This document shows, in pieces, positions 45,323-55,200 of a DNA stretch of 64,000 nucleotides (its first letter is position 1; the number at the start of each line of letters is the position of its first letter). The position numbers and the translations under genes are program-made. The stretch is from Nostoc sp. CHAB 5836 (lineage in GTDB: Bacteria > Cyanobacteriota > Cyanobacteriia > Cyanobacteriales > Nostocaceae), in NCBI RefSeq assembly GCF_020829445.1, contig NZ_JAIVFV010000005.1, positions 28,116 through 92,115 of the forward strand. Direction: 5' to 3'. The notes below the pieces were generated by a model. That model made no database searches, was not told the origin of the DNA, and saw nothing but the letters and a program-made list of their open reading frames with translations.

Positions 45323-46441
45323 TTAGAAAAACACTTTCTTTATCCCGCCATCTCCCTCATCCCCCTCATCCCCCCCATCTCCCTCATCCCCCCCATCTCC
45401 CTCATCCCCCCCATCTCCCCCATCTCCCTCATCTCCCTCATCTCCCCCATCTCCCTCATCCCCTCCATCTCCCCCATCTCCCTTTACGAATCCAGCAAAT
45501 ATTTCATAAAGTCTTTGCAGCGCCATGAGCAAATCTTTCAGCAAAAGATATTCTGTCCCTTTTAACTGCTGATGTAGACTTCTATGACAACACAGCCGTT
45601 CATTCAAACTCATGGGACTACACCAAATCGAGAGTACATACTCCCAGATTATTCTCCAATGGGGCAATAAAATTTGTCCTTTCTTTGCTGAATCAAACCA
45701 TACTGCATACCCATAAAAATCCGGGAGCATACTCAATAATGGTTTTTTACTTTTGTCAGCAAACAGCAAGTAATTTGGAAAGAACATACTCATAGATTGT
45801 TGCGGATGTCTTCTGACAAAAAACAGGTATTCAGGGATTTCATAAAACCTACCGAGAATACCAAGTCTTAACAACAGAATTCCATCTGCATTACCGTAAC
45901 CACCCATAGGCGGTGTCATTCTCAGGGCACTGGCGCGAATTACTCCATAACATTGATAACATAAATGCTTAGTCAGCAATTCGTGAAAACGCACCTGTGG
46001 TTTTAGTGCATCTGCCTTGAGTTTAATATCATAGTTTTGGATAAAACTCCCTTGTTCATCAATGAAATATGCCTGGGAGTGACACAAGATTATCGTCGGA
46101 TCTTGGTCAAGCACCTCAACACACTTCTTGATAAAATCTGGAGAATGTAGATCATCATAAGCTGCCCGCTTAAAGTATTCACCTGAAGACAATTCAAACA
46201 CGCGATTGAAGTTACGGGCGCAACCGATATTTGTGTCATTGCGGTAGTAACAAATACGTTGGTCTTGTCTAGTATATTCTCTACAAATTTCCTCAGTTTT
46301 ATCTGTGGATGCATTGTCTGAAATAATTAGCTCAAAATCTTCAAAAGTCTGAGCCAAGAGTGAATCTAGGGCTTCTTTGATAAATTTTTCACCATTATAT
46401 ACTGGTAATCCGATGCTCAATCGTGGCTGATTGCTACTCAT
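45323..46441 (-). CDS. Family 2 glycosyltransferase with repeat-encoded acidic tail
   Basis: From ATG 46441 (MSSNQPRLSIGLPVYNGEKF; a TTG at 46450 is weaker) the first 310 residues form a GT2 domain: IGLPVYNGEKFIKEALDSLLAQTFEDFELIISDNASTDKTEEI, then YYRNDTNIGCARNFNRVFELSSGEYFKRAAYDD. The last 50 or so residues are only Gly, Asp and Glu ([20 protein letters not shown] and similar), encoded by the TCATCCCCC/CCATCTCCC repeat at 45341-45490, then IKKVFF and the stop. The tail looks acquired; the catalytic domain is complete. Confidence 0.82.
   Translation of the reverse strand: MSSNQPRLSIGLPVYNGEKFIKEALDSLLAQTFEDFELIISDNASTDKTEEICREYTRQDQRICYYRNDTNIGCARNFNRVFELSSGEYFKRAAYDDLHSPDFIKKCVEVLDQDPTIILCHSQAYFIDEQGSFIQNYDIKLKADALKPQVRFHELLTKHLCYQCYGVIRASALRMTPPMGGYGNADGILLLRLGILGRFYEIPEYLFFVRRHPQQSMSMFFPNYLLFADKSKKPLLSMLPDFYGYAVWFDSAKKGQILLPHWRIIWEYVLSIWCSPMSLNERLCCHRSLHQQLKGTEYLLLKDLLMALQRLYEIFAGFVKGDGGDGGDEGDGGDEGDEGDGGDGGDEGDGGDEGDGGDEGDEGDGGIKKVFF
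45341..45490. repeat. CCCTCATCC/CCCATCTCC tandem repeat in the 3' end of a glycosyltransferase gene
   Basis: About 16 copies of a 9-bp unit alternate between CATCTCCCT, CATCCCCCC and CATCTCCCC. Read on the minus strand, they give the Gly-Asp-Glu tail. Confidence 0.88.
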
Positions 46442-46603
46442 AGAAAACAAGTATTCAGAAAATCTGTGGATTATTTTAGGCTTAATTGCAAATAATTGTT
46501 AGGCAGATGCAACCTAAGATCTGGGTTTGTTGGGTAACGCATTGGCTCAACCCAACCTACAAATATTAAAAACCTACGCAGTATTGCAACCCAACCTACT
46601 AAG

Positions 46604-47608
46604 CTATTTGATCAAGCTTTGAATATCTGTTTTTTGCAGCCATTCGTGTGTTCGCTGCATTCCTGATTCTAGGTCAATTTTTGGTTTATAATTTAACAGA
46701 TTTTGGGCTTTGACAATGGAACAAGCATAGGGACGAGTCATAAAATCTATGGACTCTGGTAAGATATCAACTTTTTTCCGAAAAAGTTTTTGCCCTTGAA
46801 CACGTAGCTTTAGAAACAACTTGATTTCGTCTTTTGATAATGAAAGGGGTGCTTGTAAACCTTCCATTGCTGCTAAACGCATAAAATACTCTTTCCACGA
46901 AGTTTCTTGTCCGTCGGTGATATTAAATATTTCACCGTAGGTTTCTTTTTCCATCGCTAGAAAGATGCCATCAATCAGGTTATCTATATATACATGATTT
47001 ATCACTCCTTTCCCATCGTTAGCACAGGCAAATAATTTTTGACGCATCATCAGAATTGGTCTGACTATCCAAGGGATACTTCCTGGGCCGTATACATCTC
47101 CGGCTCTAATAACAATTATGCCGAAATCTGAGGAATTATTCAGTTCTAATAGTGCAGTTTCCGCTTCTATTTTAGTTTGACAGTAGGGATTATTTTCGCT
47201 AGACAGTGGGCCGGACTCTGTAACACCATCAGGATAGTTAAAACCGTAAACCATCACACTGGATAGATGCACAAATGTTTTGACACCAGCCTGTTTAGCG
47301 GCTTTAGCCATGTTGACAGTACCGCCAACATTGATATCACGAAAATGCTTAATAGCACCAGCTTCTTCGGCAATTTGTTCTGTATGTAAAACGATATCTA
47401 CTCCCTCACAAGCCTTTTGAGCAATAGTAGAATCGGTGGTGCTACCAATAATTATCTCAACACCTAAATGCTCTAATTGTTTGTTTTTTTCTGTAGAATT
47501 TTGTAGTCCACGAACCTTCATCCCTTGCGCTATGGCTAACTCGGCTGTACGCAAACCGACAAATTCATCAATTGCAGTAATTAGGAGAGTTTTGTTGTTG
47601 AGGTTCAT
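46604..47608 (-). CDS. NAD-dependent epimerase/dehydratase (extended SDR)
   Basis: The 334-residue protein has a Rossmann N terminus (KTLLITAIDEFVGLRTAELAIAQGMKVRGLQ; the usual GxxGxxG is replaced by TAIDEFVG), VDIVLHTEQ, a Ser-Tyr-Lys centre (HLSSVMVYG and YCQTKIEAETALLE) and the VIRAGDVYGPGSIPWIVRPIL block. It is an extended SDR of the kind that works on sugar nucleotides or on hydroxy/keto groups of lipids. It lies between the glycosyltransferases and the exporter genes of the island. The missing Gly motif leaves coenzyme binding uncertain. Confidence 0.78.
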   Translation of the reverse strand: MNLNNKTLLITAIDEFVGLRTAELAIAQGMKVRGLQNSTEKNKQLEHLGVEIIIGSTTDSTIAQKACEGVDIVLHTEQIAEEAGAIKHFRDINVGGTVNMAKAAKQAGVKTFVHLSSVMVYGFNYPDGVTESGPLSSENNPYCQTKIEAETALLELNNSSDFGIIVIRAGDVYGPGSIPWIVRPILMMRQKLFACANDGKGVINHVYIDNLIDGIFLAMEKETYGEIFNITDGQETSWKEYFMRLAAMEGLQAPLSLSKDEIKLFLKLRVQGQKLFRKKVDILPESIDFMTRPYACSIVKAQNLLNYKPKIDLESGMQRTHEWLQKTDIQSLIK

Positions 47609-47668
47609 ATATGAGGGGTTATACCAATTTTGGATTTTGGATTAAGATAAAAGTGCTAGTTTGGATGG

Positions 47669-47723
47669 TTTGTAGTCAGCACTTTAGTGCTGAAAAAGAA
47701 AGACTAAAGTCCTTACTACGAGC
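47669..47723. mobile_element. Family 5 small palindromic element
   Basis: GGTTTGTAGTCAGCACTTTAG and GACTAAAGTCCTTACTACGAGC are its inverted ends. Confidence 0.6.
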
Positions 47724-47781
47724 TTAATTAATTGTCAACTTAGACTTAAAAGACTAGTAAGGCGCAAGTTTGCTTATATTT

Positions 47782-47894
47782 CAATACACTTGGGTTAAGC
47801 ATTTCTTCCCTCTCTTTCTCTCTTCTCTCTGTGCCCTCTGCGCCTCTGCGGTTCGTTAAACAAAAAGAGTTTTAGCCTTAAGTGAACCGTATTA
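47782..47894. mobile_element. Family 2 element with diverged target duplication
   Basis: CAATACACTTGGGTTAAGC and CTTAAGTGAACCGTATTA are its ends, with CTCTGCGCCTCTGCGGTTCG inside. The flanks GCTTATATTT (47772-47781) and GCCTATGTTT (47895-47904) match at 8 of 10 positions. Confidence 0.75.
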
Positions 47895-47955
47895 GCCTAT
47901 GTTTATCAAGTTGCTCTGAGCAATTTATCTTACTTGGTACAGCTTTGCATAAAAT

Positions 47956-48050
47956 CGTGGTGAATTGAGGGTTAAAATTTAAACGCAAAGGGGCGCAAAG
48001 GGAAGCGCAAAGGTTCGCAGAGAATTCGCTACGAATTTATGAAATATTGT
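47956..48050. repeat. Family 4 repeat downstream of hgdC
   Basis: GTGGTGAATTGAGGGTT, AATTTAAACGCAAAGGGGCG, GGAAGCGCAAAGGTTCGCAG and GAATTCGCTACGAATTTATG succeed each other as in 10919 and 59318. It ends at the hgdC stop region. Confidence 0.75.
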
Positions 48051-48052
48051 AC

Positions 48053-49231
48053 TTAGAAAATATCTCCCGGATCTGCGGAACGGAGTTTATTGATAGCAAG
48101 CGCTCCGGAAGTTATACACATTAAAACTGTTGAGGTTAAGACAATCAGTGCATTATTATTGGTCATAACTATTGGTAACTTAGTTGCTTCTGCTGCAAAA
48201 CTATACAACAATACAGAAGTAATAAGTCCTGGTATATAACCGAGAATTGACAAAATCAAAGCTTGCTGAAATACCACATTCAACAAATACCTATTGGCAT
48301 AACCTATGGCTTTTAAAGTGGCGTAAGCAACGAACTGCGTAGCAATGTTGCTGTAAAGGATTTGATAGACAATTACTACACCAACAACCGCAGCCATTGT
48401 CAACATCAAGTTAAGAATAAAACCAATGGGTGTTCTAACAGCCCAATATTTTTTCTCAAAATCAATGAAGCCTTGGCGTGTAAAAACTTGGATATCATTA
48501 GGCAAACTTGCTTGCAAATTTTTTAATACTGTTTCGGCATTAGTACCAGGTTTGAGGGAAATCAAACCGATATCTATCATATCTGCAGGACGAGTATTAG
48601 GATTTATTCTGAGGAAAGTTGAGTCACTAACAAGTAAATTTCCGTCTACCCCAAAGGAAGGCCCTAAGCTGAATAAGCCACCAATTCTTACTCTATAGCC
48701 AATTAATGAATTGAAGGGAAAAATTTCAATTGTCTGTGCAGTATTTCCCGCATTAAATTTTTCAGCTATTGGGCCAAACTCTGGACGAGAACTGCGGTCA
48801 AAAAGCACGACATCGGGAATTTTCAGTTTATCTAAATTTTCCTCAACTTCTGGGATATTTATCACAGGTCTACCTGGGTCGAAACCAATCACATATATTG
48901 AATATTTCTCACCAGTTGCCGGATTTTTTAGTTTGGCAAATTGCAAATACATGGGGCTAACTGACTCTACGCCATCAAACCCCAGAGATTGGTATAAACG
49001 AGTCCGCGAAAAGCTTTGATTTGAGGTCAAAGATTTATATTGCGAACTAACTAAAAATAAATCTCCTTTGAGATTCTGATGTACAGCAGTTGCACTGGAA
49101 TAGAGGGCATCTTGAAAACCAAGTTGCACAAACATGAGCAGTACAATAAAACCAATCCCGGCTACAGCTACTAGTAAACGAACTTTTTGCTGGGCTAGCT
49201 GTAGCCATGCTAAAGGAATTTTTAAATTCAT
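48053..49231 (-). CDS. hgdC: DevC-like ABC permease of the heterocyst glycolipid exporter (HgdC-like)
   Basis: From ATG 49231 (MNLKIPLAWLQLAQQKVRLLVAV) the 392-residue protein has the DevC plan: one N-terminal helix (VAGIGFIVLLMFVQLGFQDALY), a periplasmic domain (about residues 45-265) and three C-terminal helices including VAYATLKAIGYANRYLLNVV. DevC-type permeases export heterocyst glycolipids with a HlyD-like adaptor through TolC. The hgdB gene is upstream, and no devA-type ATPase gene follows. An ATG at 49246 (MTNKS) arises from the AAATGAC heptamers and is probably not the natural start. Confidence 0.85.
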   Translation of the reverse strand: MNLKIPLAWLQLAQQKVRLLVAVAGIGFIVLLMFVQLGFQDALYSSATAVHQNLKGDLFLVSSQYKSLTSNQSFSRTRLYQSLGFDGVESVSPMYLQFAKLKNPATGEKYSIYVIGFDPGRPVINIPEVEENLDKLKIPDVVLFDRSSRPEFGPIAEKFNAGNTAQTIEIFPFNSLIGYRVRIGGLFSLGPSFGVDGNLLVSDSTFLRINPNTRPADMIDIGLISLKPGTNAETVLKNLQASLPNDIQVFTRQGFIDFEKKYWAVRTPIGFILNLMLTMAAVVGVVIVYQILYSNIATQFVAYATLKAIGYANRYLLNVVFQQALILSILGYIPGLITSVLLYSFAAEATKLPIVMTNNNALIVLTSTVLMCITSGALAINKLRSADPGDIF

Positions 49232-49243
49232 GGATTTATTTGT

Positions 49244-49279
49244 CATTTGTCATTTGTCATTTGTCATTTGTCATTTGTG
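49244..49279. repeat. TCATTTG heptamer array between hgdB and hgdC
   Basis: About four to five TCATTTG heptamers form nearly the whole spacer between the two genes. Confidence 0.85.
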
Positions 49280-49298
49280 AATGACCTATGGCCTATGA

Positions 49299-50507
49299 CT
49301 AAATCTGAATGGCGACATCTACCTGTAAGTTGGTTAAACGAGCTACCCGCTCACTATCTTTGGGATTATCGATGGAGATTTTGACCTCGATTATTCTGCG
49401 GTCTGTATCTGAACCAGGGTTGAGGCTGAAGATACTTTGTTTGTCAACTTGCCAACCAATTTCTTTTACAGTTCCTTTTAATGTTCCGGTAAATGCAGTG
49501 CTGGTAATGGTGGCTTTTTGTCCTACACGCACTTTTTGAACATCGGTTTGATACACCTCTGCAATCACATACATTTGAGATGTCTTACCTATTTCAGCAA
49601 ATCCGGTGCTGGTGCTGATTACTTCTCCGGTTTTGGCGTGAATTTTAAAAATTTTGCCATTGATGGGAGATTTGATATAACTTAAATCTAAGTCGGCTTT
49701 TGCTTGTTGAACAGATGTTGTTGCACTGTTGACTTCGGTTTGTGCGACTTGAACGTCTACACTACGCACTTCACTAATACTGGTGAGTTGGGCTTGTGCT
49801 TGCTTGCGTTGTTCTTGGTATGTATCTTGAGTCCGTTTGAGGGTGGCTTGAGCTTCTGTTAGCTGCTGTTGTGTAGTCTTTAGTTGCAAAGCTTTGGTAT
49901 CTGCGACAGAAGCCGCGATCGCACCTTGTTTATATAGTTGCTGATAGCGATCGTTCTCGACTTGAGCATTGTCTACTTCCGCCTGGATGCGGGCGATTGT
50001 TGCCTGTTGTGTGGCAACGTCTCCTTTATATTGTGACTCTAACCGGGCGATCGCAGCCTTTTGAGCATCGACATCTCCGGTTTTCGCTCCAGATTTAACT
50101 TGCGCTAATTTAGCTTTGGCAACTTGCAGTTTATCTAAAGCCTGTTGCAATGCGGTTCTAGAACGACCATAATTTTCGAGATAGGCTAATAATTGCCCTG
50201 CTTTAACCGCATCGCCTTCTTTCACCAACAGTCTTTCTACTCGCACCCCATTATTAGAAGCGGGAGCAGTCAAAGAAGTAACTTCGCCTTCTGGTTCCAA
50301 ACGTCCTAAAGCAGTCACAGCAACTTTCGCAGGCGTAGCAGCTTTTGGAGGATTTGCTGGCGCTGTCACAACTTTCGGTTTAGACCAAAACGGTACCAAA
50401 CTATAGAAAGTGATTAATCCAGCCGCTAGAGTCAGAGAAGCTGCTAAAATTACTTGCGATCGGCCTACGGGTTTTGTGAATAATCGACTTTCTTTATTTA
50501 CTGCCAT
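49299..50507 (-). CDS. hgdB: DevB-like HlyD-family adaptor of the heterocyst glycolipid exporter (HgdB-like)
   Basis: The 402-residue protein has an N-terminal membrane anchor (VILAASLTLAAGLITFYSLVPF), the DevB-typical ALGRLEPEGEVTSLTAPAS and GVRVERLLVKEGDAVKAGQLLAYLENY, a long coiled-coil hairpin (about residues 105-265) and a lipoyl/barrel end (DLDLSYIKSPINGKIFKIHAKTGEVIS; QMYVIAEVYQTDVQKVRVGQKATI). It joins the permease to TolC. In Anabaena PCC 7120 the homologous hgdB-hgdC pair affects glycolipid layer composition. It diverges from the hglE operon across 1.7 kb. Confidence 0.87.
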   Translation of the reverse strand: MAVNKESRLFTKPVGRSQVILAASLTLAAGLITFYSLVPFWSKPKVVTAPANPPKAATPAKVAVTALGRLEPEGEVTSLTAPASNNGVRVERLLVKEGDAVKAGQLLAYLENYGRSRTALQQALDKLQVAKAKLAQVKSGAKTGDVDAQKAAIARLESQYKGDVATQQATIARIQAEVDNAQVENDRYQQLYKQGAIAASVADTKALQLKTTQQQLTEAQATLKRTQDTYQEQRKQAQAQLTSISEVRSVDVQVAQTEVNSATTSVQQAKADLDLSYIKSPINGKIFKIHAKTGEVISTSTGFAEIGKTSQMYVIAEVYQTDVQKVRVGQKATITSTAFTGTLKGTVKEIGWQVDKQSIFSLNPGSDTDRRIIEVKISIDNPKDSERVARLTNLQVDVAIQI

Positions 50508-51193
50508 ATTTTCATTCCAATTCTGCTTTCTTAGGGAATAGCCTGGTTATATTTAGTCGATTACAATAGACTCATCCGCAAATTACCAAGAGGACTTTTC
50601 CTCTAAGTTTTCTACCTTAATAAAGTGGATGGATCTAAATTGGTTTTATATGAATTGTTGTACGCTTTTGCCGCCCAAACTCGCTATTGTGGCGTGATAA
50701 TTAATGGTGGTGTTACTTCAAAGCTTCCTAAGTTATATCCTAATTTGATATCTAATCCTGTAGCGTAAAATACAATAGCGCTATCCATCAAACTTAACTA
50801 TCAATAACCACGAATCCCTAACAAAAACGAACTAAAAATTGGGATAAACTTGTTATTAAGTATGGCGTAAATATAAAATTATGTCAACCAATTAACTTGA
50901 TATAAGTCCTGAATCTTTTACTAAAATATTTCATCATAGTCAGACTAGACACTGAAGAATTTACTCATCACTAATCTTTATCTGCCAATTCAATACAACA
51001 GATGGTTAATTGTTAAGCAGATTTGATATTAGTAACAGATTGTTGTTTAGCAAGGTTGTGTATTGTAAGACATTATTATCTATTCTGCTAATAGCATCCT
51101 AATTGAGTCAGTATGTTTATCAAGTAACATACTAAAAATTAACATTTGCTTTATAAAATGTTGGGTTTCGTTCCTCAACCCAACCTACACATT

Positions 51194-51276
51194 AGACATC
51201 TGGTGAAAAAGAGACGTAGCAGTGCTACGTCTCTACAAGGGTTCTGGGTAACGCATATTTAATTTCACAGATGTCT
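51194..51276. mobile_element. AGACATCT-ended element
   Basis: AGACATCTGGTGAAA and TTTCACAGATGTCT are inverted ends. The centre has the palindrome GAGACGTAGCAGTGCTACGTCTC and AGGGTTCTGGGTAACGCATA. Confidence 0.75.
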
Positions 51277-51779
51277 ATTTTTTATTTTTTTGCCGAAACC
51301 TGCGCAGTATTGTAACGCACCCTACAAATACCTAATTTTGTTCATAAATCAAATCGGATTCCTATAGCAGTTCTTGTTTATGTGAGGTACACCCACCTCG
51401 TGATGTAATGTTGTACCGCATCTGAACGGGAAACGCTATAAGGTTATTTATAAAATAACTTTAAAGGAATGATTTAGTTTCTGTAAAGTATGTTAGTGTT
51501 TTTATTAATTCAATGCTTTAAAGTGGTTAGACAAACTAGTTATTTAATTGATATTTTGAAATTAAAAAGGACTAAAGATAACTAATTTGTCATCACATTG
51601 TGTTAGTTTAAGTACTTTTCCAAGTTGCATAAATTCGGATTAAAGGTGGTGTCTTTTGTGTAACGAACTTGTCAACTTTCCTGGTTTAAATAGCATAAAA
51701 TATATTATCCCGGACGTTGAAACTGGCTATGACATTGAACAAGATACAGAACGTTGTCATTAACAACAGCTATGTTGCT

Positions 51780-52006
51780 GTGGTTAGCCTAGATAATCAA
51801 ACGGCTTTGGGTGAAAAACGTTTCTGTTCTCTTAGCTACTCCTCAGTTTCCATCACTCCAGTAGGATACCATTACTCAAAATCTTTACCATTACAAATGG
51901 ATTAAATTCACTGGTCAAGCAGCTATTACACTCCAAGACTATTTTACCAGTTTTAACGACGTCATTGACTTATTGCCACAAGTTAAAAAGTCTAGCCTTG
52001 AATAAG
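51780..52006 (+). pseudogene. Decayed coding fragment upstream of hglE
   Basis: One frame reads IIKRLWVKNVSVLLATPQFP, SLQ, a stop, then DTITQNLYHYKWIKFTGQAA and ITLQDYFTSFNDVIDLLPQVKKSSLE with a final stop at 52003-52005. Another frame gives the short ORF 51717-51905. The composition looks coding, but stops break the frame. Its family was not recognised. Confidence 0.35.
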
Positions 52007-52208
52007 ATTTTTTCGCGAGCGCAGTGTGCCAAAGCCGCTTGTAAACATAAGGCTTTACGCTGGCAGTATGTGTCGTGTGGTGTCGATTTGGAGAAAAGCA
52101 TTTAGCAAAGATAGGATAGCTAGCTGCTTAGAAAACGAGAGATTTTCATTATTTAGTAGGCAACAGAAATTACTGTAGCTACACAATCCACAGTACTAAC
52201 TATGCCCT

Positions 52209-55200
52209 ATGTCTGCTTATTCGATTGATACTGCCTTAGCGGAGTTAGAGAGCCTGATCAATAATTGTGAAAAGGCTGTGATGAGGTCTATAGAGGAAAA
52301 AAACATGAAGTCAGATAAGTCAGATAAATCAGTGTCAATTAACAAAATTAACAGACAATTACAACACAATTCTATTGCTATTGTTGGCATGGCTTCTCTA
52401 TTGCCTAAAGCCAGAAATTTACAGGAATACTGGCAAAATATTGTCAACAAAATTGACTGTATTACTGATGTTCCTTCCACTCACTGGAGTGTTGAAGATT
52501 ATTACGATCCTAATCCCAGAACTACTGAAGATAAAACCTATTGTAAAAGAGGTGGGTTTCTTCCAGAGGTAGATTTTAACCCGATGGAATTCGGCATTCC
52601 GCCCAGTATTTTGGAAGTTACAGATGTATCGCAACTATTAAGTTTAGTGGTTGCAAAAGAGGCGATGGAAGATGCAGGTTATGGCGAAAAACGTGAGTTT
52701 AGCCGCGAGACTGTTGGGGTAATTTTAGGTGTGGCTATGGCCAAGCAGTTAGGAATGCCACTTTCTGCCAGGTTGGAATATCCGATTTGGGAAAAAGCAC
52801 TTAAAAGCAGTGGTTTATCAGATGAAGATACGCAAAAAATTGTCGAAAAAATCAAAAGCGCTTATGTGAAATGGGATGAGAACGCTTTCCCTGGAATGTT
52901 AGCGAATGTCGTCGCCGGTAGAATTGCCAATCGCCTAAATTTTGGCGGAATGAATTGTGTAGTTGATGCCGCTTGCGCTAGTTCCTTTGGTGCTTTAAAA
53001 ATGGCAATTAGTGAGCTAGTTGAGCATCGTTCTGATATGATGCTGACTGGTGGTGTTGATACCGATAACACCATCATGGCTTACATCTCATTCAGCAAAA
53101 CACCGGCGGTTTCTCCTAGTGAAAATGTCAAACCTTTCGATGCTAAATCTGATGGGATGATGTTAGGTGAAGGTATTGGCATGATTGTCCTCAAACGCTT
53201 AGAAGATGCTGAACGGGACAACGATAAAATCTATGCCGTAATTAAAGGTATTGGTACTTCCAGCGATGGGCGTTATAAGAGTATTTATGCTCCTCGCAAA
53301 GAAGGTCAAATTAAAGCCTTGGAACGCGCTTATGAAGATGCCGGTTTTTCTCCCGCTACTGTTGGTTTGATGGAAGCACATGGTACTGGTACAATGGCTG
53401 GAGATCCGACAGAATTCGGTTCTTTAAAAGACTTCTTTGATGGACATGATCACAAAAAGCAGCATATCGCTTTGGGTAGTGTGAAATCACAAATTGGACA
53501 CACAAAAGCGGCTGCGGGTGCGGCGAGTTTGATTAAAACTGCTTTGGCTTTACATCACAAAGTATTACCGCCGACAATTAACATTACTGAGCCAAACCCC
53601 AAACTCAACATTAAAAATTCGTCATTCTATCTTAATACCGAAACCAGACCTTGGATTCGTCCAGAAGGGGAAGCGCCAAGACGTGCGGGTGTAAGTTCTT
53701 TCGGATTTGGTGGAACCAACTATCACGTGGTTTTGGAAGAATATGAAGCCGACCAAAACGACGCTTACCGCTTACATAGTGGTGCTAGTGAAGTGCTGTT
53801 GTTTGCTCCCACAGTAGAGCAATTGTTGAGCAAATCGGAAGAGATTTTAGGTAAGTTGCGTTCACCAGATGCAGTTACACACTACGCGCAATTAGTCAAG
53901 GAATGCAAGTCGCCACAGATTCCCCTCTCTGCTCCCAGATTTGGGTTTGTCGCTGAGAATCTCGAAGAAGCTTGCAAGTTGCTGCAAACTAGCATTGACT
54001 GGCTGAAACTCAAAGGTTCAGCAGCATCTTGGGAGCATCCCCAAGGGATTTATTACCGCGCTTCTGGTATGGAGTTGGGCGGAAAAGTTGTCTCTCTATT
54101 TTCTGGTCAAGGTTCGCAATACTTGGAGATGGGACGCGAACTGGTGATGAATTTTCCTTTGATGCGTCGTCTTCATGGCTATATGGATAGCCTGTTGCTC
54201 AAAGATAATTTGCAGCCGTTGTCAGAAATCGTTTTTCCTCATCCTGTGTTTGAGGAAGCAGAGAAAAATGTCCAAATTGCTGCCTTACAACGCACAGAAT
54301 ACGCTCAACCAGCCATTGGGGTGTTGAGTGCAGGGATGTACAGCATATTGCAACAAGCTGGGTTCAAGTCAGATTTTGTGGCGGGACATAGCTTCGGGGA
54401 ACTGACAGCGCTATGGGCTGCGGGGGTTTTGAGTACGGAAGATTACTTGTTTTTAGTGAAAGCTAGGGGTCAAGCAATGGCTGCACCCGAAGATCCAGAT
54501 CATGATGCGGGTAGTATGTTGGCTGTCAAAGAAGACATCAGCAAAGTAGAAGCAGTCATCAGACATTTTCCCCAAGTTGCGATCGCTAATCAAAATTCCC
54601 CAACTCAATTTGTTTTGGCTGGGCCTACCGCAGAAATAGCGAAAGTCAGAGAGGCTTTACACGAGAAAGGATATACAGCCGTACTGTTACCTGTTTCAGC
54701 AGCGTTCCATACACCGTTAATCGCCTTTGCTCAGAAATCCTTTGCGATCGCTACCAAGTCTGTCAAGTTCCAAAGTCCCAAAATCCCTGTTTACAGCAAC
54801 GTTACCAGTAAGCAGTATCCCAAGGAAGCCCAAGGTATTCAAAAAATTCTGGAAACGCACCTTTCTAATTCAGTGCTGTTTAAACAGGAAATTGAAAATA
54901 TCTATGCGGCGGGTGGTACTTGCTTTGTGGAATTTGGGCCGAGGAGGATTTTGAGCAACTTGGTAAAAGAGATACTTGGCGATCGCCCACACATCACCGT
55001 ATCTTTGAACCCCAGCACTCAAAAGAATAGCGATCGCTCTTTGCGAGAAGCAGTTGTGCAGTTACGGGTAATTGGTCTGACTTTGAATCACCTCGATCCT
55101 TACCAACTTCCCCAAACTATACCGCCAATTGAGACGAAGAAGACCTTAAATGTCCGTTTAAACGGCATCAATTATAGATCGCAAAAAACCAAAAATGCCT

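Larger units (their letters stand above)
50508..52208. other. Long divergent intergenic region hgdB / hglE
   Basis: This 1.7-kb AT-rich stretch should hold promoters for both arms of the island. It also contains a TTGGGTTTCGTTCCTCAACC fragment (51162-51187), the AGACATCT element (51194-51276), a GTAACGCACCCTACAAAT piece (51313-51331), a family 7-like TATAGCAGTTCTTG...GAAACGCTATA element (51364-51441) and a decayed coding fragment (51780-52006). GTAAAGTATGTTAG near 51484 is one base from an NtcA consensus; no secure promoter can be assigned. Confidence 0.5.

Noticed and set aside
45316..45528. 70-codon plus-strand ORF of Pro-His-Leu repeats
   Set aside because: It is the antisense reading of the 9-bp repeat in the glycosyltransferase gene.
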